From positions 1 through 16,186 of the forward strand of contig DCVU01000083.1 of assembly GCA_002327415.1 (NCBI GenBank): a stretch of 16,186 nucleotides of DNA. Direction: 5' to 3'. The stretch comes from Smithella sp. UBA2180 (lineage in GTDB: Bacteria > Desulfobacterota > Syntrophia > Syntrophales > Smithellaceae). Shown here piece after piece: positions 1 through 6,758 of the stretch. The position numbers were made by a program, and so were the translations under genes. Under the pieces are notes generated by a model, which saw nothing but the letters and a program-made list of their open reading frames with translations, had not been told where the DNA came from and did not search any database. Each line of letters starts with the position of its first letter. Within the stretch, counting starts at the first letter, position 1.

Positions 1-172
1 TTTTAATTTTGTGCCATTGCGTGGAAAAATCTTGATTGCCGATCAGTTTTTCCAATGACGATATTGGATTGGGAACTCTGTTGCCGAATAAAAAATAAAA
101 ACAGAAAACGGATGCGGTTAATAAAATGAATATAATGAAAAAGCGTTTTAACTTCATGAAAACTCATAACGG
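1..172. other. AT-rich stretch at left edge, no supported gene
   Basis: This is the region downstream of the minus-strand Lgt-like gene. I see no convincing coding region, no strong GC-rich hairpin followed by a T-run, and no recognisable repeat. Short open frames on the minus strand here run into the Lgt-like gene in another frame and look like chance. The operon may continue past the window edge, so its 3' end is not defined. Confidence 0.4.
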
Positions 173-1225
173 TTAGATTTTTTCCCTGAGCACATGAATT
201 TCTATTAGTGATGTAGTAACCATGCTTTTCCCCGAGTAGAAAAAGATGGCTACCCACAAAGCCAACAGGAAGATAAGTAAAGCAGGATTCCATAGGGCTG
301 CAACTCCCAGTACTAAATCCGGTGTGCCTGCGGACGTCTCATTAAATATATACACAATGAGAAAGCCATATAAACAGGCAATCAAAGCCATTATCTGGTA
401 GACGGATATTTTCCCTTCCCCGCGGTAATCAGCGCGCATAAATTCAGATAATGCCCGCCAGAGTTGCGTTACAATCAATGTCAAAACAAAAGCAGCAGTC
501 GTAAAACCTTTGAGAAAAAGATAGCAGCCAGCGAGGCCTGTTAAACTGTAAATTACGGCTGTTATCGCCTGTACTGGAATGACTTGCTGTCCATCAAGCT
601 CATGAGCATAAGCGATCTTCTTTGTCTTACCGCTGAAAATAAAATTATGTCTTTGAAATATTTTATTGATCAAAGGGGAATAATCTGCCAGAGGTTTTCC
701 GTAGCAGCAACCGAAACTGATACAGGCCAGTCTGCCGATTCCTTCGCCCAGCGTGTATGCAATCGACATGGCGGTCAGAGCATTTATTGGGGGAATGTTG
801 AAACTCAGCCATTTTCCTGCTGTTGCATTGGTAAATGAAATGATCCACGGTGCGGCAATGATACCGATAAATGATGCGCCGCCGACAGTAAAAGTGTTGG
901 ACTTTTTCTCAATTAAAAAAGCCAGTATTTTTGCCGCAGGCAGGCAAATTGCGAGAAGCAGAGTCAACAAAGATAAACCGGCAATAAGCGGTATGGACAA
1001 TGACCCTGTCATAATTAGAAACATGCAGACGGCAAATACTACGGCTACGGCGTTAAAAAAGCCGTACCAGGTCAGATTCCATCCCTGCCAGCTTCCATCT
1101 GTCAGCTTCATGTATGGAAGGCAACCGATGATTTGCCATCGTTCATCAGGCAGAGTCTGAAATGCCCACCGGAAAATTAACATTAAGGCAAAAAAAAGAA
1201 TTGCTATAAAAATTTCATCAAGCAT
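173..1225 (-). CDS. Prolipoprotein diacylglyceryl transferase-like integral membrane protein
   Basis: This 350-residue, strongly hydrophobic protein has about seven predicted membrane segments (around residues 5-20, 53-73, 77-105, 115-132, 217-240, 245-260, 272-295 and 305-330). It belongs to the Lgt family, whose members transfer the diacylglyceryl group of phosphatidylglycerol to the lipobox cysteine of prolipoproteins in the inner membrane. The evidence is the core block GEGIGRLACISFGCCYGKP (residues 160-178), which resembles the family signature around the essential arginine (here Arg165), and a later SEFMRADYR block (260-268) with an arginine where Lgt has its second key Arg. In Escherichia coli Lgt a conserved HGG motif sits before the signature. 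Here the equivalent position appears to read VGGAS (114-118), with no histidine. It may therefore be a diverged enzyme or act on another acceptor. The start ATG overlaps the end of the upstream zinc-finger gene by 8 nt (ATGCTTGA), implying translational coupling. Confidence 0.8.
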   Translation of the reverse strand: MLDEIFIAILFFALMLIFRWAFQTLPDERWQIIGCLPYMKLTDGSWQGWNLTWYGFFNAVAVVFAVCMFLIMTGSLSIPLIAGLSLLTLLLAICLPAAKILAFLIEKKSNTFTVGGASFIGIIAAPWIISFTNATAGKWLSFNIPPINALTAMSIAYTLGEGIGRLACISFGCCYGKPLADYSPLINKIFQRHNFIFSGKTKKIAYAHELDGQQVIPVQAITAVIYSLTGLAGCYLFLKGFTTAAFVLTLIVTQLWRALSEFMRADYRGEGKISVYQIMALIACLYGFLIVYIFNETSAGTPDLVLGVAALWNPALLIFLLALWVAIFFYSGKSMVTTSLIEIHVLREKI

Positions 1226-1619
1226 GACTATATGAGATTCTACCTACATATTGGCGTCTGTGTTTTTGTTTGTTATGCTGGGATTCAATTTCCTCCTGGC
1301 ACATTACGCAAAGCTTGCTCATCGGTGCGGCCATCAGCCTTTTTTGCGATATTGGACGGCCGCAATGGTCGCAAACTCCAAATAGCCCGCTATCAATGCG
1401 CATGATGGTTTCTTTTATGTCGAGTAGTAAATGCCATTCTTTATCCCGGCAGTTAAGCTCAACATCTTTGCTTGTCTCAGCTGCGGCCTGATCAGAGGGA
1501 TCAGCAAATTTATCGTCGCTTATTGTTAGTTTGCTTATTGTATCATTAGCTGAAGTGCGTAAATCTTCCATTTTTTGAACCAGAAAATTACGAATATAAG
1601 CTGTTTTATCTTTGTTCAT
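1218..1619 (-). CDS. DksA/TraR-type C4 zinc-finger regulator
   Basis: This 133-residue protein has an N-terminal helical, probably coiled-coil part (residues 1-75) and a C-terminal four-cysteine zinc finger, CDHC (Cys83, Cys86) and CVMC (Cys104, Cys107). That is the DksA/TraR layout. These proteins enter the RNA polymerase secondary channel and alter promoter choice, often with ppGpp. The segment FADPSDQAAAE (38-48) keeps the DPxDxA pattern that forms the acidic tip of the DksA coiled coil (Asp40, Asp43, Ala45), so activity on polymerase is plausible. It is shorter than E. coli DksA (151 residues). I start it at the second in-frame Met, because AGGAGG lies 5 nt before that ATG. The first Met, at 1637, would place this ribosome-binding site inside the gene. 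It sits between the decarboxylase and Lgt-like genes in one operon, which is unusual company. Confidence 0.88.
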   Translation of the reverse strand: MNKDKTAYIRNFLVQKMEDLRTSANDTISKLTISDDKFADPSDQAAAETSKDVELNCRDKEWHLLLDIKETIMRIDSGLFGVCDHCGRPISQKRLMAAPMSKLCVMCQEEIESQHNKQKHRRQYVGRISYSHA

Positions 1620-1651
1620 AACGACCTCCTGTTTCATGTTTTGTAGAAATA

Positions 1652-2677
1652 TTAATTAGACCCTTTATGTGCATATGCGCTACCAATGTATGACCTTACT
1701 CTGACGTCGGTTTCGACCAGTGATTTACCGAACCCAAGTGAGAAGATGCTTTGGGCATACGGATAAGACATATTGGCGGTAATATCATCGGCAAACCTCA
1801 CCCTGTCTTTTTGGAAGATCAAAACCACTGTGGAGCTTCCCGGACGAAACAGACTCTTGGGCATACCTTTTTTAACAAACATTCCTGTTCCCACGGACAG
1901 CTGGTTCTCATATTCCTTTTCGCTGTAGCACTGAACAATGTCGCCGATCATTAAGGCCACGACCTCAATCATGGCGACAATACCTACATAAGATCCTCCC
2001 TCTACATCAGTGTCAATGATGGTCACTACCCGCTTATTTTTGGAATAAGGAGTAACTACCGATACGACAGCATTGGGATTGCAGGCATGGTAAGAGCCGG
2101 GTATTTGATAGAAGTCTATAACTCTGCCGGCAACCGGAGTATGATTGTAATGATACTTTTCCGGCGTCAAACGAAAAACGGCAAAATCACCATCTTGAAA
2201 AGCGGTAAGCCATGTTCCTTTGTTGCGTCCCAGCATTTCTTCGAAGTCGAAAAATTTTCCTTTGATAAATATACTTGATGTTTCGGCAAAAGATCCAAAG
2301 AGCATCCGGGAATCAGCAGGCGAAACAATTGCCAGTGGATCATTAGGCATGGGGCGGCATTGCCAGTAACGGATTTTACGCTCAAATATTTTCCTTAAAG
2401 TATCCATCTTTTCCGGCGGATCAACACACTCTTCGTCATTGATATTCAGGATCGTTTGCAGATTCAAATGGTCTTTCATTCTATCTGCCAGAATGCCGTA
2501 ATAGTTTATGTAACTCAAAAAGCGGGACACTCTTGCACTGGTTAGTCTGCGAAAAAGCCAGGGAGACTGTTCGCGTATATTTGAGTATAAAAACTGAACA
2601 GCCTGATTTCCGTATAGTGTTTCTGTATTAACTTGTCTTGTATTGCGTTCAATATATTGATGCTTCATGTTTTTCAT
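1652..2677 (-). CDS. psd: Phosphatidylserine decarboxylase proenzyme
   Basis: This 341-residue protein makes phosphatidylethanolamine by decarboxylating phosphatidylserine at the inner membrane. The self-cleaving, pyruvoyl-dependent signature is near the C terminus: FRPGSSTVVLIF (residues 277-288). Ser281 or Ser282 would become the pyruvoyl group and the last 60 or so residues the small alpha subunit. Other family marks are SPADSR (119-124; Asp122 matches the catalytic Asp of the SPxDG motif) and YHYNHTPV (175-182; His176 and His179 match the YHxxH motif). Hydrophobic residues 229-246 could contact the membrane. The length and GSS(T) motif resemble the type II or eukaryote-like PSD branch more than the short archaeal-type PSD. 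The N-terminal 80 residues lie outside the catalytic core. The gene follows the large unknown gene by 24 nt and precedes the zinc-finger gene by 32 nt. No phosphatidylserine synthase gene is in view. The first Met has only a weak, distant AAGG upstream, and Met4 is a possible alternative. Confidence 0.92.
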   Translation of the reverse strand: MKNMKHQYIERNTRQVNTETLYGNQAVQFLYSNIREQSPWLFRRLTSARVSRFLSYINYYGILADRMKDHLNLQTILNINDEECVDPPEKMDTLRKIFERKIRYWQCRPMPNDPLAIVSPADSRMLFGSFAETSSIFIKGKFFDFEEMLGRNKGTWLTAFQDGDFAVFRLTPEKYHYNHTPVAGRVIDFYQIPGSYHACNPNAVVSVVTPYSKNKRVVTIIDTDVEGGSYVGIVAMIEVVALMIGDIVQCYSEKEYENQLSVGTGMFVKKGMPKSLFRPGSSTVVLIFQKDRVRFADDITANMSYPYAQSIFSLGFGKSLVETDVRVRSYIGSAYAHKGSN

Positions 2678-2701
2678 TGATATCTGATTACCTTTTTTAG
2701 T

Positions 2702-5155
2702 TTATTGTGCAGTTTTTCCATAATTTATTTCCCAATAATGAGATTCCTGAAATTTAGAATAAAAATTATTTTTGTAATGTATGTATGCCAGAATAAGGTA
2801 GACAAGTTTTTCCAGCGTCTGTGGCTCTGTCTTTCCCAGTATTACTTCGCTTTGCGCGGTTTCCATAAATGAAGCCGGATTTTTCCCCTGCAGGATACTA
2901 TGCAGTAAATTTCTCATTTCATGGCTGATACCGCTCACCGCTTGATCCAGTTTAACGATATCTTCGCGCAGAATATCAAAAGATTCCTTTATATGCTGTT
3001 TGCGTAACACCGTGCGATAGTATTTTTCCGCAGCCAGATTAAATGTGTCCGCTGGAAGATTCATTGGTGATTTTGCCTTAGCCTGGTTCAGAATTCCGCT
3101 GGTTAGTTTACCAGAGGCAGCGAAATTATCCGGCTCATTGATTCGGAATTCCAGATCTAAAATGGTTTCTCGCATGCCGAGCATTTCGATTATATCGGCG
3201 GCATCATGGCGAATAATATTCAGTAAGGCACGCCGGTATTCTATGTTGTAAATTCTGTCATATCCGCTATAGCGGCGGCTTGACCGGACCCTCTGCGTTT
3301 TTTCAACAATACGCTTCAGGAAAGTATTACCTGTATTTCGATGCACAAAGAAAGTGGGAATACCGATCGCGCTGCCAAAAATAATCTGTCTTCTTTCACT
3401 TTCAATAAATGGATCGTCCGGTATGTTTTCATGGCCGATCCGGCCTGTGGCAATGTATTTGAATGCCAGGAGGTAGATAAGATTTTGCAGGCTGACTGCC
3501 TGGCTCATATCCGGCATAAAGCTGTCAAACAAACTGTAGTGGCGTCCCTCAAAACCGGAAAAACCCATATTGTCGTATTCACGCAATTTATCGAAAAGGT
3601 AGAGTGACATTTTGGTATCAAAGACACCGAGGTCGGCAAGATCTTGTTTTAGCTGCTGACTATTTTGCAGTTTGCCGTTAAGCGCCGGGCTTTTATCCGT
3701 GCTCAGGATGGCCACAAGATAATCGATTAAACGAAAATCGGGTACGAAATCTCCTGTTAACTGAAAGGCTGAACTAACCATTTGATCAAGCCTGCGTGGT
3801 CCAAACGGTGTCAGCGGATATCCCACGATGTTGAGATCGGCTTTTTTTTGCCAGCGCCGCCAGAGCATGCGCAGATGAGTATAATCCAACTCGTGCGGCA
3901 GAAAACCGAGCGCCTTTTCGGGGTGAAAATCCTCAAAGGCAAGCCGGTAAGGTGCTGCGGTATAAGTGCCGACAAAAAGAGGAAGGAAATGTTCCGTAAT
4001 TTTTACAACCAGGTCACCCAGATATTTTTCATGATGCCGGGTATAGCCGGAGGATGAGTCGCCAAGCAGTGAACTCAGTTTCAAACTGCCCAAACTGACA
4101 TGAGTGCCGTTGTTGGCCAGACTGATATTGGAGAGATTAGGCAGTGAAACCAGATTACTGGTATTGATTCCCGCTTCCCGTAGTTTTAGCACGGCGTTAA
4201 ACTGGCTGCGGCTCAGCACACGATGACACAGGTGCATATATTCATTTTTTTCTTCTCCTTTATTCCACCCGGAAAGGCAGGGATTCATAAAAAGTTCACG
4301 ATAAAACGAATCGGAAATACAATTACTTAAAATTTTCTGCCTGACTGGTGGATGTGGCGAAAAAAACATCAATGCTTCCTGGCCGTTTTCCTGGAGCGCA
4401 AATTTTTTGTTGGCATACATGATCAAAATCTGTCCCAAAAGATAGCGTATCGCCATTTCTTTGGCGACATTTCTGCCTATACTGTTTGCGGACAGCGCGG
4501 AGATGATATAGAAAGATGATGTTTCCGGTGATGTATTATCATTGAGAAAATTGTCCATGACCTTCAGACCGGTTTTACCAATCAATGGATTGTTCCGGTC
4601 TGATAAGCCTATTATCTCGGCCAGCGATAGTTTCAAAAGATAACTGACAGGCATGCGGACAAAATCTTCGCCGTTTTGTTTATATAGAAAACGGTCGATA
4701 TCAGCGCGTTTACCTTTTGCCGGATGATCTTTATCCGCTGAAAGATCATATTGTAATATTTCTTCCGCATATTTACCCAACTTTTTTCTGGGGAAGCGCA
4801 CCCAGCTGTTCTCCCATATATCTTCATTGTTTGCGTTTAAATATTGTTCCAGATCGGTCATGCTTTTTGCTGACGTGTCACCGGATTTGGCTCTCTTGCG
4901 AATATTCGTCAGATAATTGGATTGTTCTATGACGAGCGGCAGATCGACATCTGCCCTTTTGCCAATGACAACAGTCTGCATTTCGGATTCGCTTCCGGCC
5001 GTAGCGTCTGCAGGAGCAAAAGGGAGCGAACCAACGTTTATTCCCAACCGGTCATATTGAATGCCGATCAAATGCATCAGCTCTCTGGTTGATTTTGTTA
5101 TGGATGTATCCGTTTTAAGCGGATATTGAACTAAGCTGCTATTCATTTTGCTCAA
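2702..5155 (-). CDS. Large conserved-looking protein of unknown function, first gene of the lipid operon
   Basis: I do not recognise this protein of about 817 residues. It has no signal peptide and no clear membrane helices, so it is probably cytoplasmic or peripheral. It is mixed alpha-rich and carries blocks that look strongly constrained: FFSPHPPVRQK (near 4370-4340), REAGINTSNLVSLPNLSN followed by NNGTHVSLGS (near 4180-4090), and TYTAAPYR then FLPHELDYTHLRMLWRRW (near 3980-3850), which is rich in His, Asp and Arg. No Walker A, glycosyltransferase or other standard motif is apparent. It is the promoter-proximal gene of the operon with phosphatidylserine decarboxylase, so a role in phospholipid synthesis or membrane homeostasis is a guess from context. 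Start choice: the longest frame begins at an ATG at 5209 with no ribosome-binding site. AAGGAG lies 9 nt before a TTG at 5155, which I prefer. The ATG at 5146 is the other option. Confidence 0.75.
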   Translation of the reverse strand: MSKMNSSLVQYPLKTDTSITKSTRELMHLIGIQYDRLGINVGSLPFAPADATAGSESEMQTVVIGKRADVDLPLVIEQSNYLTNIRKRAKSGDTSAKSMTDLEQYLNANNEDIWENSWVRFPRKKLGKYAEEILQYDLSADKDHPAKGKRADIDRFLYKQNGEDFVRMPVSYLLKLSLAEIIGLSDRNNPLIGKTGLKVMDNFLNDNTSPETSSFYIISALSANSIGRNVAKEMAIRYLLGQILIMYANKKFALQENGQEALMFFSPHPPVRQKILSNCISDSFYRELFMNPCLSGWNKGEEKNEYMHLCHRVLSRSQFNAVLKLREAGINTSNLVSLPNLSNISLANNGTHVSLGSLKLSSLLGDSSSGYTRHHEKYLGDLVVKITEHFLPLFVGTYTAAPYRLAFEDFHPEKALGFLPHELDYTHLRMLWRRWQKKADLNIVGYPLTPFGPRRLDQMVSSAFQLTGDFVPDFRLIDYLVAILSTDKSPALNGKLQNSQQLKQDLADLGVFDTKMSLYLFDKLREYDNMGFSGFEGRHYSLFDSFMPDMSQAVSLQNLIYLLAFKYIATGRIGHENIPDDPFIESERRQIIFGSAIGIPTFFVHRNTGNTFLKRIVEKTQRVRSSRRYSGYDRIYNIEYRRALLNIIRHDAADIIEMLGMRETILDLEFRINEPDNFAASGKLTSGILNQAKAKSPMNLPADTFNLAAEKYYRTVLRKQHIKESFDILREDIVKLDQAVSGISHEMRNLLHSILQGKNPASFMETAQSEVILGKTEPQTLEKLVYLILAYIHYKNNFYSKFQESHYWEINYGKTAQ

Positions 5156-5199
5156 GTTTAATAACTCCTTTTTGGCCTTCTTTCCATAATTTCGGCAGT

Positions 5200-5233
5200 A
5201 AAATAGCATCTCAATATTTCAGTATGATGACAT
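5200..5233 (-). promoter_or_regulatory. Weak Pho-box-like promoter candidate for the lipid operon
   Basis: On the minus strand, 5233-5216 reads ATGTCATCATACTGAAAT. It agrees with the E. coli Pho box (CTGTCATAAATCTGTCAC) at about 11 of 18 positions, with the first half-site good (6 of 7) and the second poor. Ten bases further on is TATTTT (5205-5200), a possible -10. This is the same spacing as in the pstS promoter. If real, transcription would begin downstream of the ATG at 5209, agreeing with the internal start chosen for the large gene. An 11 of 18 match in AT-rich DNA could easily be chance. Confidence 0.25.
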
Positions 5234-5304
5234 TAAGTGAAAGATTTGGTGAAGATATTGAGGGATCAAGAACAGAATTCCATAGAAGTTGGTCTCTAAT
5301 TTAA

Positions 5305-5333
5305 TTGACATGCAAAACCAAATTTCTTATACT
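5305..5333 (+). promoter_or_regulatory. Near-consensus sigma70 promoter
   Basis: TTGACA at 5305-5310 and TATACT at 5328-5333 are separated by exactly 17 bases. The -35 is the perfect consensus and the -10 differs at one position. It would start transcription near 5340, leaving about 65 nt of leader before the small EF-Tu domain II-like gene. It is the best housekeeping-type promoter in the window, so that gene is probably expressed constitutively and strongly. Confidence 0.75.
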
Positions 5334-5405
5334 CGCAAACGAAAAGGGAAGTTTTTGTCAATCTATGATCAAACCTCAGATGATAAAGAAGAAGGAGGTA
5401 TCGTA

Positions 5406-5666
5406 ATGGCAGAAAAGAAAATTGGCGAAGTAATAAAGTATTTTCCGAAACCTTCCGTAGCCGCTGTAAAGATAACGGAAGGGGAGGTAAGTGTTGGCGA
5501 CAGCCTCAAGTTCTCCGGCCACACCACTGATTTTACCGATGTGATTCAATCAATGGAAGTGGATAATAAATCCGTACCCAAAGCTGTTGCCGGTGATTTT
5601 ATCGGCATTAAAGTCTCCGACCGCGTTCGTCCCGGAGATGAAGTTTTTAAAGTAATACCGAATTGA
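5406..5666 (+). CDS. Stand-alone EF-Tu domain II-like (translation factor-like) protein
   Basis: This 86-residue protein consists of a single beta-barrel domain like domain II of translation GTPases. The run GEVIKYFPKPSVAAVKI (7-23), then GEVSVGDSLKFSGHTTDF (26-43), then AVAGDFIGIKV (61-71) and RPGDEVFKV (75-83) follows the domain II strand order. The GTPase domain is absent and nothing suggests truncation, since the gene has its own promoter and ribosome-binding site. Such orphan domain II proteins are known as translation elongation factor-like proteins in several bacteria and archaea, with no settled role. In the parent factors this domain contacts aminoacyl-tRNA or the ribosome. I choose the ATG at 5406 because AGGAGG ends 7 nt before it. 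The frame stays open upstream to 5289, but that part crosses the promoter and has no ribosome-binding site. Confidence 0.82.
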   Translation: MAEKKIGEVIKYFPKPSVAAVKITEGEVSVGDSLKFSGHTTDFTDVIQSMEVDNKSVPKAVAGDFIGIKVSDRVRPGDEVFKVIPN

Positions 5667-5677
5667 TTATCTTTTAT

Positions 5678-5698
5678 AGCCATCAAATCTTGATGACT
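5678..5698 (+). terminator. Possible weak hairpin after the EF-Tu domain II-like gene
   Basis: CATCAA and TTGATG (5681-5686 and 5690-5695) form a perfect 6-bp stem around a 3-nt loop. One mismatch followed by two further pairs extends it to 5678-5698. It lies 12 nt after the stop codon, which fits a transcript end, but no T-run follows directly, so termination would be weak or need another factor. Confidence 0.3.
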
Positions 5699-5786
5699 AA
5701 TTAAAGAAAGTGTAAGAGTTTTTTTACAGTCTTTTCTGTTTGATGCAGAAGGGAAAACCAGTTTTCTCGTATCCTCTAAATATTTT

Positions 5787-6485
5787 ATGAAGAAAATCCT
5801 TGTTGTTGACGACGAAAAAGATATCGTTGAATTGATAGAATACAATCTGAAAAAAGAGGGTTTTTCCGTTATCCAGGCCTATGATGGTGAATCGGCTGTT
5901 GCATTAGCAAAAAAGCAAAAACCAGATTTATTGATCCTCGACCTGATGCTTCCCCGCATGAACGGCATTGATGTCTGTAAGGCTATTCGCGGCAATCCGG
6001 CTACTGCTGATTTGCCTATCATAATGTTGACAGCGAAAGCCGATGAATTGGACAAGGTGCTCGGTCTTGAAATAGGAGCTGATGATTATATAACCAAGCC
6101 TTTCAGCGTGAAGGAACTTGTTGCGCGAGTGCGCAGTATTCTGCGGCGCATGCAAGATGTAGAGAAAAAGACCGGTAATGAAGAATTCGAATATAAAGAT
6201 ATGAAAATAAATTATGCTTCCTGTTTGGTACAAATCAGCGGTAAACCGGTAACACTAAGCCCGACGGAGCTCAAACTTCTTTTCTTTTTATCTCGTAATC
6301 GGGGCCGTGTCTATTCGCGCAACCAGATTCTTGATCACGTCTGGGGCGATGACACTTTTATCACCGATCGTGCGGTTGATGTGCACATCAGGCGTCTACG
6401 CAGCCAGATCGAGAAGGATATGGAAAACCCGCAGTATATTTTGACTGTCAGGGGATTTGGTTATAAATTTGCCGATAAGAAATGA
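5787..6485 (+). CDS. phoB: Phosphate regulon response regulator PhoB
   Basis: This 232-residue OmpR/PhoB-class regulator activates phosphate-starvation genes by binding Pho boxes when phosphorylated by PhoR. The receiver domain (1-118) has the acidic pocket Asp8/Asp9, the phosphoacceptor Asp52 (in LLILDLMLP), Thr82 and Lys104 (TKPF). The C-terminal winged-helix DNA-binding domain covers about 135-230, with the usual LSPTELKLLFFL and DRAVDVHIRRLRSQIE stretches and the final TVRGFGYKF strand. Length is typical for PhoB. The assignment over other OmpR-type regulators rests on the pst-phoU-phoR genes directly downstream. No good ribosome-binding site precedes the ATG and no clear Pho box lies in 5667-5786. 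The stop codon overlaps the left arm of an inverted-repeat element, so phoB is probably transcribed separately from pstS. Confidence 0.93.
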   Translation: MKKILVVDDEKDIVELIEYNLKKEGFSVIQAYDGESAVALAKKQKPDLLILDLMLPRMNGIDVCKAIRGNPATADLPIIMLTAKADELDKVLGLEIGADDYITKPFSVKELVARVRSILRRMQDVEKKTGNEEFEYKDMKINYASCLVQISGKPVTLSPTELKLLFFLSRNRGRVYSRNQILDHVWGDDTFITDRAVDVHIRRLRSQIEKDMENPQYILTVRGFGYKFADKK

Positions 6486-6610
6486 CGACTTCGTAAAAAA
6501 ACCATGTGCTGCGTTCCGCTACGTATTTTGTCACTGCGGCCTACGCTAAAAGTAGGCCTCATTCCTCAAGACTCGCGCGCCTTGCCTCTGGTAATTTTTA
6601 CAAAGTCGTC
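6484..6610. repeat. 127-bp inverted-repeat element between phoB and pstS
   Basis: GACGACTTCGTAAAAA at 6484-6499 and TTTTTACAAAGTCGTC at 6595-6610 are 16-nt terminal inverted repeats with one mismatch. Inside is a 7-bp perfect hairpin, GGCCTAC and GTAGGCC (6538-6544 and 6552-6558), and a GC-rich interior unlike the AT-rich flanks. No open frame fits. The form matches a small non-autonomous mobile element (MITE-like) or a dispersed intergenic repeat. The long stem could also help end the phoB transcript. Its first two bases are the last two of the phoB stop codon. Confidence 0.7.
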
Positions 6611-6691
6611 TCGAAAAGTTAGTATTTACAGCTTTGTTTTTGAGATCATTTAAAAATATATTCTTTTTATTGTTATTACATATTCATCCCA

Positions 6692-6725
6692 TTGTCATCA
6701 AACTGTAACATTAATCCTGTAAAAG
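6692..6725 (+). promoter_or_regulatory. Pho box and -10 element of the pst operon
   Basis: TTGTCATCAAACTGTAAC (6692-6709) matches the E. coli Pho box at about 14 of 18 positions, as two 7-bp units 11 bp apart. A weaker third unit, TATTCAT, lies 11 bp upstream at 6681-6687, giving three units in helical phase. Ten bases after the box is TAAAAG (6720-6725), a possible -10. PhoB sites normally replace the -35, and no good -35 is seen here. The promoter would drive pstS and the genes after it under phosphate limitation. The predicted leader is about 30 nt and carries AGGAGG at 6745-6750. Confidence 0.75.
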
Positions 6726-6758
6726 TATTGAAAATTAAAAAATCAGGAGGAAAACTCA

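Noticed and set aside
3..293. 96-codon minus-strand frame at the left edge
   Set aside because: It overlaps the end of the Lgt-like gene in another frame and shows no ribosome-binding site or protein-like pattern.
753..1160. 135-codon open frame on the plus strand
   Set aside because: It lies wholly inside the Lgt-like gene on the opposite strand, has no domain pattern, and the Lgt frame has clear family motifs.
5156..5209. Extra 18 N-terminal residues of the large unknown protein
   Set aside because: The ATG at 5209 has no ribosome-binding site, whereas AAGGAG lies inside this extension at the right distance from a TTG. Kept as an alternative, not the main call.
5289..5405. Upstream extension of the EF-Tu domain II-like gene to an earlier ATG
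   Set aside because: It would cover the sigma70 promoter. The AGGAGG 7 nt before the ATG at 5406 gives a far better start, and the family length fits 86 residues.
5667..5786. Pho box before phoB
   Set aside because: No pair of CTGTCAT-like units with 11-bp spacing is present. CAGTCTT and CTGTTTG occur, but at the wrong spacing.
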